Assembly (NCBI GenBank): GCA_012270795.1
Contig: JAAXHO010000219.1
Coordinates: 1 to 64,000, forward strand
DNA from: Candidatus Poribacteria bacterium
GTDB lineage: Bacteria; Poribacteria; WGA-4E; WGA-3G
Length of the DNA: 64,000 nucleotides
Direction of reading: 5' to 3'
Positions within the stretch are counted from its first letter, which is position 1. The number at the start of each line of letters is the position of its first letter. The notes beneath the pieces are model-generated. The model saw nothing but the letters and a program-made list of their open reading frames with translations, ran no database searches and was not told the origin of the DNA. This document shows, piece by piece, positions 1 through 9,353 of this stretch. Both the position numbers and the translations under genes were made by a program.

Positions 1-83
1 ATAGTAATTAGCACAAGTCGTTATTACTATAAGATAAGTTGCCTATTTATTGTTCTTACCACGATTTCTGATTGTATTAAAAC

Positions 84-850
84 ATGAAACATTTATTAAC
101 ACTTGTCGGTTTCCTTGTCGTCATCGGGTTCGGCATAACCGTATTTTTTGTACTCGGACGTTGGCAAGGTTCTGAAGCGATAAATATACCTAACGCCCCT
201 GGACAACAAATAGAGGGCATTGCTCAGGTAGAAAGCATTGCTCAGGATATAAAAACGCAGCAACGTACACTGCGAAAACAGAATCCTATCCGGAAAGTGA
301 TGATAAGACCTCTAACGATCCAGAAGATTACTACCGTGTCATTATTGAGAATAACATATTTCGTCCTCTGAACTGGAAACCGACGCAACCAGAACCCGCG
401 TATACATTGCTTGGGACTGCTATTACACCAGATGGCAGCTCCGCCACCGCATACATAACTGAACGGAAAACGAAACAGTTTTACGCGGTGAAGACGGGTG
501 AAAAAATAGGTGATGCTGTCGTCAAAGAGATTCAACCGAAGCAGGTTACGTTGGACAAAGATGGTAAGATGTTGAGTCTTTCTATGGTATCTATCCCATT
601 TCTGAGCCGGACCGGCAGTCGTAGCAGTCCATCCTATCGCGTACCACAACCGCAGCCGCAAGTGGTATCCAAAAGTAGCAACTCGGAGCGTACACAATCA
701 CGTACGACAAAGGACCAAGAACGTCATGCATGGCGCGATATGCAAAAGGAACGGATAGCAGAACTGAAAAAGATAGCTGAAAAACTCCGTGCTACCTCAG
801 AGGAGGAACGTCGGCGGATGCGGGAACATCTTGAACGACAGAAACGTTAA
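84..850 (+). CDS. GspC/PilP-like inner-membrane protein (frameshifted)
   Basis: Two reading frames form one gene. The first (84-371) has a short N-terminus and one membrane helix at about residues 4-26. The second continues to 850. Adding one A to the A5 run at 251-255 joins them without a break, giving an N-in anchor, a linker and then a domain containing ENNIFRPLNW. That motif resembles the periplasmic HR-type domain of type II secretion GspC or pilus PilP proteins. The C-terminus is a charged coiled coil rich in E, R and K. An in-frame 18-bp-spaced direct repeat (217-228 and 235-246) gives GIAQ/SIAQ. The family call is inference from short motifs. The break may be an assembly indel or a real mutation. 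No other secretion gene is in the window, although more could lie upstream. Confidence 0.55.
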
Positions 851-884
851 AATTCCAGGTAAGGCAAAACACGAAACATATCAA

Positions 885-3368
885 ATGAACCACCCTTTAC
901 TGTCTCGTATCGGCATATCAATCCTATTTGCCGCATTTTTATTTATAACGTTTTGGATCCGTATACAGGGCGTAGAACGTATTCCAGATGGACAATTCAC
1001 TGCAAATGATGCCTATCTCTACTATTGGAACGCACAAAGAATCACTGAGCTCGGATATCTCCCCGTTATTGACGAACACCGTTGGCTGCCTCAGGGGAGA
1101 GACGTAAGTCAAACACTTGCTTTTTACTCATACATCTTAGTTTACGTGCAAAAAATTATAGAACCGTTTTTTTACAAGGTGTCCCTCTATGATGTTCAAC
1201 TTTATGCCCCCGCAGTCTGCTTTACGCTTGGACTTGGTATTTTAGCACTATTTCTCATCCGCACAGTCGAATTTCTCTTTGCTTTCATTGTCACCGTGCT
1301 ATTGGCAACGTTGCCGGGTTGTGTGGATAGAAGTGCAGCAGGATTTAGTGATAGGGATGCGTGGTGTTGGTTATTAGGTACCCTCGCTGTTGTCTCTTAT
1401 CTCTGGAAAGAACAGATACCTCTAAATCCCCCTGATAAGGGAGACAAAGGGGGTTCCACCCCTGTCAATGGAGACAAAGACGATTCTATTTCTATCACGT
1501 GGAGAAGGTTGATCGGTAATTGGCGTAGGTACATTGCTACTGCCCTGTGCGGGTTTATCGTTTTTTTAGGCGGTCTTTCATGGGAAGGATTCGGTGTATT
1601 CCTTTTAGTCATTCTATTTGTTGAACTTTGGAAGTTCTGCACTACCGACACAGAAAAGGATTTGCTTGAGTATGCAATATGGGTAGCAATGTTTGTGCCG
1701 TGGCTTTTCCTTGTTTCACCTGCATATCGGCATGGATTGGTTTTCACGACACATCTTACTGCTCTGGTTGTGATTCCACCGCTTGTTGTTCTCAGTCTCC
1801 GAGGAACGCGATATCTCCTGCTTCACTTCTTTAGACCGATCCGACCCCATGCAAGAAAACTGGCAGGACTTCTAACACTTCTGGCAATTGCTATTGGTGG
1901 ACTTTACGTTTTTTTACAAGTTGACACCTTTGCTAGTACTACGGTTCCATTTAGTGAAAACCGACTGATGCAACAGACAACCGAACTATACAACCCAAGT
2001 TTTAGTTATTGGGTGTCACGGTATGGTGGTGTGTTTGTTTTGGGCAGTATTGGCTTAGTCGGCACATGCTTCCATTTGTGGAAATGGGAGGGTCTTCTTT
2101 TGGCTACTGCCCTTTCCATGTTTTCGTCCACAATCTTCTTGCGAGTTCCACTAACAGGTTTAATAGGTGTTTCTCTATGTGATGCGTTGTTCTTCGCTTC
2201 GTTAGGTCTTGCGGTCATCGGTATCGGATTTACATGTTTCCGAAAAGGAACTACCCGAAACGAATATGCCTTTATCGGTACCATCGTATGGTTTCTGTTA
2301 TGGGTCGGTTTATCAAGGGACGCGTTACGTTATGACTTCTTTATCGGAGTTCCATTGGCGATCGGTACTGCAGTTATTCTGGTGCGTTCGATCGCGTCTG
2401 AGAAACCTGTTCTCATCGGGAATAGGCCCATTCATCCTAAACTCATAACAGGCGCGTTTGCAATTGGCATGTTGGTTCTGCTTCTGTTTTTGCCACCCGC
2501 CGGTGGTTTTGCAAAGAGAACAATCCCAGCTGCCAGTGCGCGCCCCTTAGTCCCTGGGAGGGGGAGTTTGCCGCAGGCATATACATGGATGAAGAACAAA
2601 CTTCACGCGGATGCAACGGTAATGGCTGCAAACTGGGGATACGGTAGTCAACTCAACGTTTTCGGTGGAGTTAAAACCATCGTTGACCAAGATCATTTTA
2701 TCCAACATTGGATATATCTTTATTATCGGCACGTTTACTGTGCGCAATCTGAACAGGAAGCGTTGGAATTCCTCAAGACACACGATGCAACCCATCTGAT
2801 GTTAATCGGTAGTGATTTTATACCTGAGGCAAGGAAGATATCCTTTGTCGGTAGTGATGAAGACTTTGACAGGCATTTTGATTTTCATGATTTAGTACTG
2901 CTGCCTACTGCTCTTGGAACACAATATACCCTTGCACCGAGAAGACATCAAGGGCTTTTCATACCACAAACAACCCTAACTTCTATTGATATAGTTGGCA
3001 CGGAAGCTGAGAATTTGTCTGTGACTGCCCGTTTCAAAGATGGCGAAACAACCCAACTTCCTTATGTTGCTTATGTTGGAAGTCAGCAGGTTATCCCACA
3101 GCAACCAGTTGATACTGAAAAAGGTAGGGTTCTGCTATTATTTGATTCACATAAAATCCTTCGCAATAGTTTTTTTATCCCCGATATTGGTTGGAACAGT
3201 CTCGCTGTCAAACTATTTATACGCGGCGAACACAGCGATGCATTTGAAAACGTGCATACTATCACTCCAGAAGGTATAGATGTCCCGCCAGAAATCAAAA
3301 TATGGAAAATCAACTATCCACCCGACATCAAAAAGAAACAGAAACACCTTGAAACAAATTTCCAGTAA
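885..3368 (+). CDS. STT3/PglB-like oligosaccharyltransferase, divergent
   Basis: A large polytopic membrane protein of about 827 residues. I place the start at the ATG at 885, because an upstream in-frame start would overlap the previous gene. It has the STT3 layout: a short N-terminal helix, then a first external loop with the acidic motif ANDAYLYYW, a second acidic motif SDRDAW (DxD-like), about a dozen hydrophobic helices, an external segment with TTELYNPS (TIxE-like), and a soluble C-terminal domain from about residue 560. STT3 enzymes move a lipid-linked glycan onto Asn of an N-x-S/T sequon on the outer face of the membrane. The signature WWDYG is replaced here by NWGYG, so the residues that normally read the +2 Ser/Thr are changed. 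A palindromic repeat is translated within a loop (see 1422-1456). The downstream lipid transferase gene may act on the same lipid pool; this is only suggested by position. Confidence 0.75.
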   Translation: MNHPLLSRIGISILFAAFLFITFWIRIQGVERIPDGQFTANDAYLYYWNAQRITELGYLPVIDEHRWLPQGRDVSQTLAFYSYILVYVQKIIEPFFYKVSLYDVQLYAPAVCFTLGLGILALFLIRTVEFLFAFIVTVLLATLPGCVDRSAAGFSDRDAWCWLLGTLAVVSYLWKEQIPLNPPDKGDKGGSTPVNGDKDDSISITWRRLIGNWRRYIATALCGFIVFLGGLSWEGFGVFLLVILFVELWKFCTTDTEKDLLEYAIWVAMFVPWLFLVSPAYRHGLVFTTHLTALVVIPPLVVLSLRGTRYLLLHFFRPIRPHARKLAGLLTLLAIAIGGLYVFLQVDTFASTTVPFSENRLMQQTTELYNPSFSYWVSRYGGVFVLGSIGLVGTCFHLWKWEGLLLATALSMFSSTIFLRVPLTGLIGVSLCDALFFASLGLAVIGIGFTCFRKGTTRNEYAFIGTIVWFLLWVGLSRDALRYDFFIGVPLAIGTAVILVRSIASEKPVLIGNRPIHPKLITGAFAIGMLVLLLFLPPAGGFAKRTIPAASARPLVPGRGSLPQAYTWMKNKLHADATVMAANWGYGSQLNVFGGVKTIVDQDHFIQHWIYLYYRHVYCAQSEQEALEFLKTHDATHLMLIGSDFIPEARKISFVGSDEDFDRHFDFHDLVLLPTALGTQYTLAPRRHQGLFIPQTTLTSIDIVGTEAENLSVTARFKDGETTQLPYVAYVGSQQVIPQQPVDTEKGRVLLLFDSHKILRNSFFIPDIGWNSLAVKLFIRGEHSDAFENVHTITPEGIDVPPEIKIWKINYPPDIKKKQKHLETNFQ
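1422..1456. repeat. Palindromic repeat inserted in the STT3 coding region
   Basis: The arms AAATCCCCC (1424-1432) and GGGGGTT (1448-1454) are inverted around a short purine-rich loop. Translated in frame it gives LNPPDKGDKGG, a low-complexity peptide in a loop between two membrane segments that has no counterpart in ordinary STT3 proteins. This AAATCCCCC...GGGGG type of repeat is familiar as an interspersed palindrome in cyanobacteria and other genomes. The insertion preserved the reading frame. Confidence 0.6.
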
Positions 3369-3379
3369 GGTAAATATGC

Positions 3380-3981
3380 ATGATAGCTAATATCATCACA
3401 CTTTTCGCTTATTTTTGACTTTTATTGTCATTATAATCTTGGGAAGACACCTATACATAGATATTGCTTGCATTGTAGCAATCGCGCTCATCTATATACT
3501 TGATGCCGTAGATGGTTTCGTTGCTCGCAGGCAGGAACAGACAACCGCATTTGGTGCAGTGTTTGACATTGCTGCGGATAGGGTGATTGAAAACGTATTC
3601 TGGATTTACTTCGCAGTAAAAGGACTTATCCACGTCTGGATGCCAATCGCTGTCGTGGCGCGTGGGTTTCTCACAGATTGTGTCCGCAGTATTGTACTTA
3701 CAGATGGAAAAACGCCTTTTGAGATGACAGCTATACTTTGGAAACGCGCATTGACAAGTTCCCGGACTTCACGTTTTATTTATGGCATTTTTAAGGTTCT
3801 TGCATTCCTCTTACTCGCCACTATCCCTATTTTAGAAAACGCTACTCAAAACAAGCAATTCATAAATGCATTTTCAACTGCATCTGTCGTAATTGCGACT
3901 ATTGCTGTTGCTATCTGCTTGATTCGTGGGTTTCCTGCGCTTCTTGATGGATGGAAATATATTAATGGCAATATATCGTAA
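3380..3981 (+). CDS. CDP-alcohol phosphatidyltransferase (frameshifted N-terminus)
   Basis: An integral membrane enzyme that transfers a phosphatidyl group from a CDP-linked lipid to an alcohol. The full signature D-x2-DG-x2-AR-x8-G-x3-D-x3-D is present, starting DAVDGFVARR, with four to five hydrophobic helices around it. The open frame begins only at 3415. The natural start is probably the ATG at 3380 (MIANIITLF), which runs into TGA at 3416-3418. Restoring one T to the T5 run at 3412-3416 joins both parts into about 200 residues, the usual family length. The acceptor alcohol cannot be read from the sequence. It follows the STT3 gene closely and is probably cotranscribed with it. Confidence 0.8.
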
Positions 3982-4041
3982 AACCGTAAATACACATAAT
4001 TTACATGAATATCAATTTGTAATACAACTTAGGCATGTAGC

Positions 4042-4063
4042 GTTTTTGTAGAAACATTGATAT
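4042..4063 (+). repeat. Decayed end of the GGGTGTGTAAAG element family
   Basis: These 22 bases match exactly the left end of the element at 50463-50763 (50474-50495), just inside its terminal repeat. The bases outside, at 4033-4041, resemble a mutated terminal repeat. No right end is visible nearby. It lies in the 242-bp gap between the lipid transferase and the tRNA. Confidence 0.6.
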
Positions 4064-4171
4064 TATTACCTTAAGTTCTGTCTACACTACAAACCCTCCT
4101 ACAAGAAGTGTTAGTGGCAATTGTATGCATCTGCCCAGGTGTTACAATGATCTTAAACACCATAAATTAAC

Positions 4172-4203
4172 TTGACTTTTTTGCTAAATTATATTAATAT
4201 AAT
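4172..4203 (+). promoter_or_regulatory. Probable promoter of the tRNA-Pro gene
   Basis: TTGACT at 4172-4177 is followed after 17 bp by TAATAT (4195-4200); a perfect TATAAT lies at 4198-4203 but with 20-bp spacing. The tRNA starts at 4224, giving a leader of about 15 bases. Confidence 0.5.
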
Positions 4204-4223
4204 AGGGTATAACTACATTTTTT

Positions 4224-4297
4224 CGGGGCGTGGCGCAGCCCGGAAGCGCGCTTGAATGGGGTTCAAGAGGTCGCTGGTTCGAATCCAGTCGCCCCGA
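4224..4297 (+). tRNA. tRNA-Pro (anticodon GGG)
   Basis: A complete cloverleaf can be drawn. The acceptor stem is CGGGGCG with CGCCCCG, followed by discriminator A at 4297. The anticodon stem is CTTGA with TCAAG around the 7-base loop ATGGGGT, so the anticodon is GGG with U33 and G37, as expected for proline. The T arm carries TTCGAAT. The CCA end is not encoded. It reads CCC and CCU codons. Confidence 0.95.
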
Positions 4298-4346
4298 TGT
4301 TTTTGTGTGTTGTAGTAGGTTGTAATGGCAATACACAGCACCGTTT

Positions 4347-5708
4347 TTGTTAAAAAGTTCATCAAGTATAAAGGCATTTGAATTCGTGGATAAATCGTGT
4401 ATCAATGTTGGCATTTTAGGGTGGGGAACTGTGGGGACTGGTGTATCCAAAATCTTGGTTAACCAGAACGCACTCATATCCAAAAACAGCAGTGTCCAAT
4501 TAAGTCTCAAAAAGGTTGTTAAGCGTACGCTTCCGGCGTCACGTGATGGTATTGAACTTCCATCAGATTGCTTAACCTCTGACCCTTATGATGTTGTTGA
4601 TAATCCAGAGATTGATATAGTCGTTGAGTTAATTGGTGGTGTTTCAGAAGCACATTCACTGATTAAGCGGGCAATCCTAAATGGAAAGCATATCGTAACC
4701 GCAAATAAAGCTCTATTAGCGGAGCATGGCAGCGAACTATTCCAGTTAGCACAACAGCATCGGGTTAGCCTCAATTTTGAAGCAAGTACTGCCGGTGGTA
4801 TACCGATAATCAAGCCCCTTCAGGAGAGTTTTACTGCTAATCAAATTCAGTCTATCTATGGTATTGTCAATGGCACCTGTAATTACATGCTGACCGAAAT
4901 GAACGAGCGTGGTGTTGATTTTGCTGATGTACTCAAGGTTGCACAAGACAAAGGTTATGCGGAAGCAGACCCAACGCTTGATGTTGAAGGGATTGACGCT
5001 GCCCAAAAACTTACGCTTCTTATCGCCCTTGCTTATGGGGTAAATATCTCTGTAGACCAATTCCATGTAGAAGGCATTACAGACATTTCGCAGCAAGAGA
5101 TACAATATGCGCGTGAGCTTGGTTATGTGATTAAGTTGCTGGCAATTGCGAAGTTAACTGATGACAACAGTGTTGAAGCACGTGTGCATCCCACGCTTCT
5201 TCCTGCCCGTAGTTTATTAGCAAATGTAGGTGGAGCTTATAATGCTGTGTGTGTGATTGGGTCAGCTGTAGGTCCAACACTGTTTTTCGGTCAGGGAGCT
5301 GGTGAGATGCCGACTGCAAGTGCAGTGGTTGCAGACATCATTGATGCTGCGAAATCTATACAACGGGGTGTGAGTTCACCGATTTCACACGGTTGGTTCA
5401 CCGGCTCAAAATCAGAAATAAGTATCAGTCCAATAGATGACATTGAAACTCGGTATTATCTTCGTTTTGTAGTACTTGATCGTCCAGGTGTTTTAGCAAG
5501 TATTGGTAGCATTTTAGGTAGACATAATATTAGTATTTCCTCGGTCATCCAAAAAGAACCGCATTGTACTGAAACAGTATCACTGATGATGGTTACACAT
5601 CAGGCACGAGAAAAAGATATGCAAGCTGCGCTTGCTGAGATTTATAAACTTGATGTTGTTAAAGGTGACGCGAAACTCATTAGAATTGAAGATGAAGTAG
5701 ATTTTTAA
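4347..5708 (+). CDS. hom: Homoserine dehydrogenase
   Basis: Reduces aspartate semialdehyde to homoserine with NAD(P)H, the branch point to threonine and methionine. The N-terminal Rossmann motif GILGWGTVGTG lies at about residues 22-32. It is followed by the catalytic domain with GKHIVTANKALLAEHG, EASTAGGIPII, NGTCNYML and DPTLDVEGIDAAQKL, all typical of the family. A C-terminal ACT domain (from about residue 370, containing VVLDRPGVLASIGSILG) suggests feedback control by threonine. The start is uncertain: TTG at 4347 and GTG at 4386 are both in frame and neither has a strong ribosome binding site. The length of 440-453 residues is normal for the ACT-bearing form. Confidence 0.95.
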   Translation: MLKSSSSIKAFEFVDKSCINVGILGWGTVGTGVSKILVNQNALISKNSSVQLSLKKVVKRTLPASRDGIELPSDCLTSDPYDVVDNPEIDIVVELIGGVSEAHSLIKRAILNGKHIVTANKALLAEHGSELFQLAQQHRVSLNFEASTAGGIPIIKPLQESFTANQIQSIYGIVNGTCNYMLTEMNERGVDFADVLKVAQDKGYAEADPTLDVEGIDAAQKLTLLIALAYGVNISVDQFHVEGITDISQQEIQYARELGYVIKLLAIAKLTDDNSVEARVHPTLLPARSLLANVGGAYNAVCVIGSAVGPTLFFGQGAGEMPTASAVVADIIDAAKSIQRGVSSPISHGWFTGSKSEISISPIDDIETRYYLRFVVLDRPGVLASIGSILGRHNISISSVIQKEPHCTETVSLMMVTHQAREKDMQAALAEIYKLDVVKGDAKLIRIEDEVDF

Positions 5709-5724
5709 TGATATAGTCAAAACG

Positions 5725-6348
5725 ATGAAAAATACTTTAGTTTTTGACGCAAGAAAGATACAGGACGGTGTCTTTAACACGCACGAAGTGGAAGTACCCG
5801 CAACACGAATTGATCTCGATTTTGAGGAAGTACAGTTTATTAGTCCTGTCCGCGGTTCAGTTGAATTGCTAAGACACAGCGAAGAGAACATCTATGTCAA
5901 AGCTGAAGTTTCCACGATTATTGAGTTAGAGTGTGGTAGATGCCTTGAGATGTTCCAAATGGACATAGAGACCTCTTTTGAAGTGCAATTCACACCGGAC
6001 ATCAATATTGAAGATAGGGACACAGTTGATTCGGAGGATGATGAGCGTTACTATGACGGTGAGACTTTTGATCTATCTGAAGATACAAGACGTACATTGG
6101 TAATCCAGATACCTATATGGGCCCTCTGCTCTGAAGCATGTGAGGGATTATGTGCTGGGTGCGGAACAAATTTGAATGATGAAGACTGCATTTGTGATGT
6201 GACAGATGATGTTGAAGATACGGATTTCGGTACACATTCACCTTTTGCGGAATTGGCGCAATTGTTAGATGCAGCAAAGTCAGAAGAGAAATTAGAGCAA
6301 CAAACACGTAAGGAGTCAAAATCACAAAATGGCACATCCAAAACGTAA
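5725..6348 (+). CDS. yceD: YceD/DUF177 family protein
   Basis: A DUF177 protein, the family linked to 23S rRNA accumulation and regularly found just before rpmF. The sequence shows the family motif VELECGRCLEMF-like (here IELECGRCLEMF) around residues 70-81, the acidic middle and a second Cys cluster, CSEACEGLCAGCG, near residue 140, probably binding a metal. An acidic and Lys/Glu-rich tail follows. The gene begins 16 bases after hom and overlaps rpmF by 20 bases, which supports translational coupling to the ribosomal protein. Its biochemical role in this lineage is not known. Confidence 0.9.
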   Translation: MKNTLVFDARKIQDGVFNTHEVEVPATRIDLDFEEVQFISPVRGSVELLRHSEENIYVKAEVSTIIELECGRCLEMFQMDIETSFEVQFTPDINIEDRDTVDSEDDERYYDGETFDLSEDTRRTLVIQIPIWALCSEACEGLCAGCGTNLNDEDCICDVTDDVEDTDFGTHSPFAELAQLLDAAKSEEKLEQQTRKESKSQNGTSKT

Positions 6349-6514
6349 AACATCAAAATCAAAAAAAAGAATGCGAAGAAGTCATCATGCATTGCGGATC
6401 CAAGAAATTACTGATTGCTCATATTGTGGAGAGATGATGGTTTCACACCGAGTCTGCAAACATTGCGGACATTACAAAGGGCAGTCGGTGTTTAAGGCTA
6501 CAGAAGAAGCGTAG
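6329..6514 (+). CDS. rpmF: 50S ribosomal protein L32
   Basis: A 61-residue large-subunit protein. It starts MAHPKRKTSKSKKRMRRSH and has two CxxC pairs (CSYC at about 31 and CKHC at about 45), i.e. the zinc-binding C4 form of L32. The AAGGAG at 6309-6314 is correctly placed for the ATG at 6329, inside the end of yceD. The yceD-rpmF pairing followed by fab genes is a conserved order. plsX, usually next, is absent here. Confidence 0.96.
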   Translation: MAHPKRKTSKSKKRMRRSHHALRIQEITDCSYCGEMMVSHRVCKHCGHYKGQSVFKATEEA

Positions 6515-6612
6515 GTAAAGACATCAACGTCCCAATTCTCATCGATTTGCTATCCCCACATTTTTCTGATGTAAGGGATTTTCAACATCGGTAAATTAAA
6601 GGATACTTTAGC

Positions 6613-7602
6613 ATGGATCGATATGCAGCAATCACTGGAACAGGTTCATTTCTTCCCGAAACCGTTTTAACCAATTATGATCTTGAAAAGATGGTGGATA
6701 CCAGTGACGAATGGATAAGGCAACGCACAGGTATAGTTGAGCGACGTATTGCCGATAATGACGTTGCCACCTCCGACCTGAGTGTACAAGCAGCACGACT
6801 GGCGATAAAACATGCGCAAATAGACCCACTTGATATCCAGATGATACTCGTTGCAACAGTTACGCCGGATACATTTTTTCCCTCAACAGCATGTTACGTT
6901 CAAAAAGGAATAGGTTCAAAAAACGCATCTGCTATGGATATATCTGCTGCGTGTGCAGGTTTTTTATACGGACTTGATTTAGCAAACGGATTGATTGTAT
7001 CCGGTCAGTATGATACTATTCTTGTCGTTGGTGGTGAAGTATTTAATAACATCGTTGATTGGCAAGATAGAAACACGTGTGTGCTTTTTGGCGATGGTGC
7101 TGGCGCAGCGGTTGTACAAGCGACAAAAGAACCCAAAGGTATACTTTCATCATATATCGGTTCTGATGGTGATTATGCCGACATCAATTTGCTTGGTATT
7201 CCCGCTGGTGGGTCAAGAATGCCTATAACAGCTGAGGCAATAGACCAGCATCTGGACAAGATTCAGATGAACGGTCGTGAAGTTTTCAAATTAGGGGTTC
7301 GTCTGATGCCCGAAGCAGCAGAACGCGCATTAAAGAAAGCGGATATCAGTGTTGATGAAATTGACTTGTTAATCCCCCACCAAGCAAACTTGCGTATTAT
7401 TGAAGCGGTCGGACATCGGTTGGGAGTACCACGAGAAAAAGTCTATGTGAATGTTGACAAATATGGGAATACATCCGCAGCAACGGTGATTATTGCCTTA
7501 GATGAGGCAATACGGGATGGTACTGCGAAACCTGGTGATCTTATTTTATTGGTAACATTTGGTGCTGGCTTGACTTGGGGAAGTACGTTAATACGTTTAT
7601 AG
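6613..7602 (+). CDS. fabH: 3-oxoacyl-ACP synthase III (KAS III)
   Basis: Condenses acetyl-CoA with malonyl-ACP to start fatty-acid chains. The catalytic triad is visible: Cys in SAACAGFLYGL (about residue 113), His in LIPHQANLRI (about 256) and Asn in YGNTSAATV (about 287). The C-terminal FGAGLTWGS is the standard family ending, and the length of 329 is normal. The gene is followed with no gap by fabD (TAG then ATG). The 98 bases upstream hold no clear promoter. Confidence 0.96.
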   Translation: MDRYAAITGTGSFLPETVLTNYDLEKMVDTSDEWIRQRTGIVERRIADNDVATSDLSVQAARLAIKHAQIDPLDIQMILVATVTPDTFFPSTACYVQKGIGSKNASAMDISAACAGFLYGLDLANGLIVSGQYDTILVVGGEVFNNIVDWQDRNTCVLFGDGAGAAVVQATKEPKGILSSYIGSDGDYADINLLGIPAGGSRMPITAEAIDQHLDKIQMNGREVFKLGVRLMPEAAERALKKADISVDEIDLLIPHQANLRIIEAVGHRLGVPREKVYVNVDKYGNTSAATVIIALDEAIRDGTAKPGDLILLVTFGAGLTWGSTLIRL

Positions 7603-8541
7603 ATGACACAAATTGCCTTTATCTTTCCAGGACAAGGTTCGCAATCAGTTGGCATGGGGGCGGAATTAGCCCAAGGTTATCCTGTTGCTAAAGCTGTTTT
7701 TGATGAAGCAGATGCCTTTTTAGATAGACCTTTAAGTCAGCTCTGTTTTGAAGGACCAGAAACAGCATTAAAGCAGACAGAAAACACCCAACTCGCTATT
7801 TTGGCATGTAGTGTCGCGACACTGAAAATACTTACTCAATCGGGAATTGTTCCGAAGGTCGTTGCAGGACATAGTTTAGGGGAGTATTCCGCCCTTGTAG
7901 CATCAGGTGTGCTTGCGTTTTCTGATGCGTTAAAATTGGTGAATGCCCGCGCGCAGTTTATGGCGGAAGCAGGAGAAGAGCAAGACGGTACAATGGCGGC
8001 TATCCTCGGTATGGATATTGAACAACTTGAGAATATCTGTAAAAAGGTTGACGGTGTGGTTGGAATTGCAAATTACAACTGCCCTGGGCAGTTGGTTATT
8101 TCAGGTGAAGTTGATGCGGTTCAAGATGTTATCTCACTTGCTTCGGAAGAAATCGGTGCAAGAAGGTGTCGTGCTTTACCGGTAAGTGGTGCATTTCACT
8201 CACCTTTGATGTCATCCGCGCAAGAAAAATTTCAAGATGTTCTTAACGCAGTCGCATTTCATGCTCCACAGATTGATGTGGTCATGAACGTAACGGGTGA
8301 GTCTGTAGCAGATTTAGATAGCATTAAACAATTGCTATTTCAACAGATTACAAAACCTGTTCAATGGGAAAAAACGTTAAACACTATTGATAACGACAGA
8401 ATAACAAATTTTATTGAAGTAGGACCGGGTAAAGTATTATCTGGTTTAGTCAAACGGACATTCCCAGAAAGTAGCACCTTCAATGTAGATGATATTGAGA
8501 CACTCTTGCTTGTTGAAGATGCTTTTGGAAATGGAGAATAG
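7603..8541 (+). CDS. fabD: Malonyl-CoA:ACP transacylase
   Basis: Loads malonyl groups onto acyl carrier protein. It has FPGQGSQSVGMG near the N-terminus, the nucleophile elbow GHSLGEYSAL (Ser about 91), GAFHSPLM with the catalytic His near 200, and the C-terminal EVGPGKVLSGLVKR. Length 312 fits. It lies directly against fabH and fabG, so the three genes form one transcription unit. Confidence 0.96.
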   Translation: MTQIAFIFPGQGSQSVGMGAELAQGYPVAKAVFDEADAFLDRPLSQLCFEGPETALKQTENTQLAILACSVATLKILTQSGIVPKVVAGHSLGEYSALVASGVLAFSDALKLVNARAQFMAEAGEEQDGTMAAILGMDIEQLENICKKVDGVVGIANYNCPGQLVISGEVDAVQDVISLASEEIGARRCRALPVSGAFHSPLMSSAQEKFQDVLNAVAFHAPQIDVVMNVTGESVADLDSIKQLLFQQITKPVQWEKTLNTIDNDRITNFIEVGPGKVLSGLVKRTFPESSTFNVDDIETLLLVEDAFGNGE

Positions 8542-9306
8542 ATGAATAATAAGGTTTTTGTAGATGACATGTTACAAGGTAAAACTGCTATTGTAACAGG
8601 TGCATCGCGAGGTATTGGCGCAGCAATTGCCCAAAGATTGTGTGAAGTTGGTGCAAATGTCGTCATCTGTTCACGGTCAACAGAAAGTGTTTCACAAACT
8701 GCAGACGAATTGAAGGATCAGGACTATTCGGTACAGGCTATAGCAGCGGATATATCAAAAAAGGATGATGTTGAAGTACTGGTTGAGGAAACAATTTCAC
8801 ATTTCTCACAAATTGATATATTGGTAAATAACGCAGGAATTACGCGCGACATGTTGCTGATGCGTCTGAAAGATGAAGACTGGGATGCGGTCTTACAAAC
8901 TAACTTAACAGGAACAATGTATTGTACCCGTGCAGTTCTACGTCCGATGATACGCCAGAAAAGTGGACGGATCATCAATATATCATCGGTTATAGGGTTG
9001 ATGGGGAATCCAGGACAAGCGAGTTATGCTGCAGCGAAAGCTGGTATCATAGGTTTAACAAAAACAACCGCAAAAGAGGTTGGTACGCGAGGAATTACCG
9101 TAAATGCTATTGCTCCTGGATTTATTACAACCAACATGACCGCGAAAATACCTGAAGAATTTCGTAAAAAAGCCCTTGAACTTATTCCATTACAGAACTT
9201 TGGTACGCCAGATGATGTAGCAGACCTTGTCTGTTTTTTGGCATCCGATGCCGCACGTTATATCACTGGACAAACCTTGCAGGTTGACGGGGGCATGATA
9301 ATGTAA
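8542..9306 (+). CDS. fabG: 3-oxoacyl-ACP reductase
   Basis: An NADPH-dependent short-chain dehydrogenase that reduces the 3-oxo group in fatty-acid elongation. TGASRGIG near residue 20 binds the cofactor; NNAG is near 95. Catalytic Ser is in INISSVIGL, and Tyr and Lys are in ASYAAAKAG (about 161-165). The C-terminus TGQTLQVDGGM is the family standard. ATG follows the fabD stop directly; an internal ATG nine codons later would also give a normal protein. Confidence 0.95.
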   Translation: MNNKVFVDDMLQGKTAIVTGASRGIGAAIAQRLCEVGANVVICSRSTESVSQTADELKDQDYSVQAIAADISKKDDVEVLVEETISHFSQIDILVNNAGITRDMLLMRLKDEDWDAVLQTNLTGTMYCTRAVLRPMIRQKSGRIINISSVIGLMGNPGQASYAAAKAGIIGLTKTTAKEVGTRGITVNAIAPGFITTNMTAKIPEEFRKKALELIPLQNFGTPDDVADLVCFLASDAARYITGQTLQVDGGMIM

Positions 9307-9353
9307 ATGCACCTAAAAACTGACCGATAAAAGAATTCAAGGGGTAAATTTTG

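Noticed and set aside
217..246. 18-bp-spaced direct repeat as the cause of the GspC-like frameshift
   Set aside because: Eighteen bases keep the frame; the break lies just after, in the A5 run.
789..884. Upstream 32-codon extension of the STT3 protein
   Set aside because: It overlaps the previous gene, is polar, and precedes a good ATG directly before the first membrane helix.
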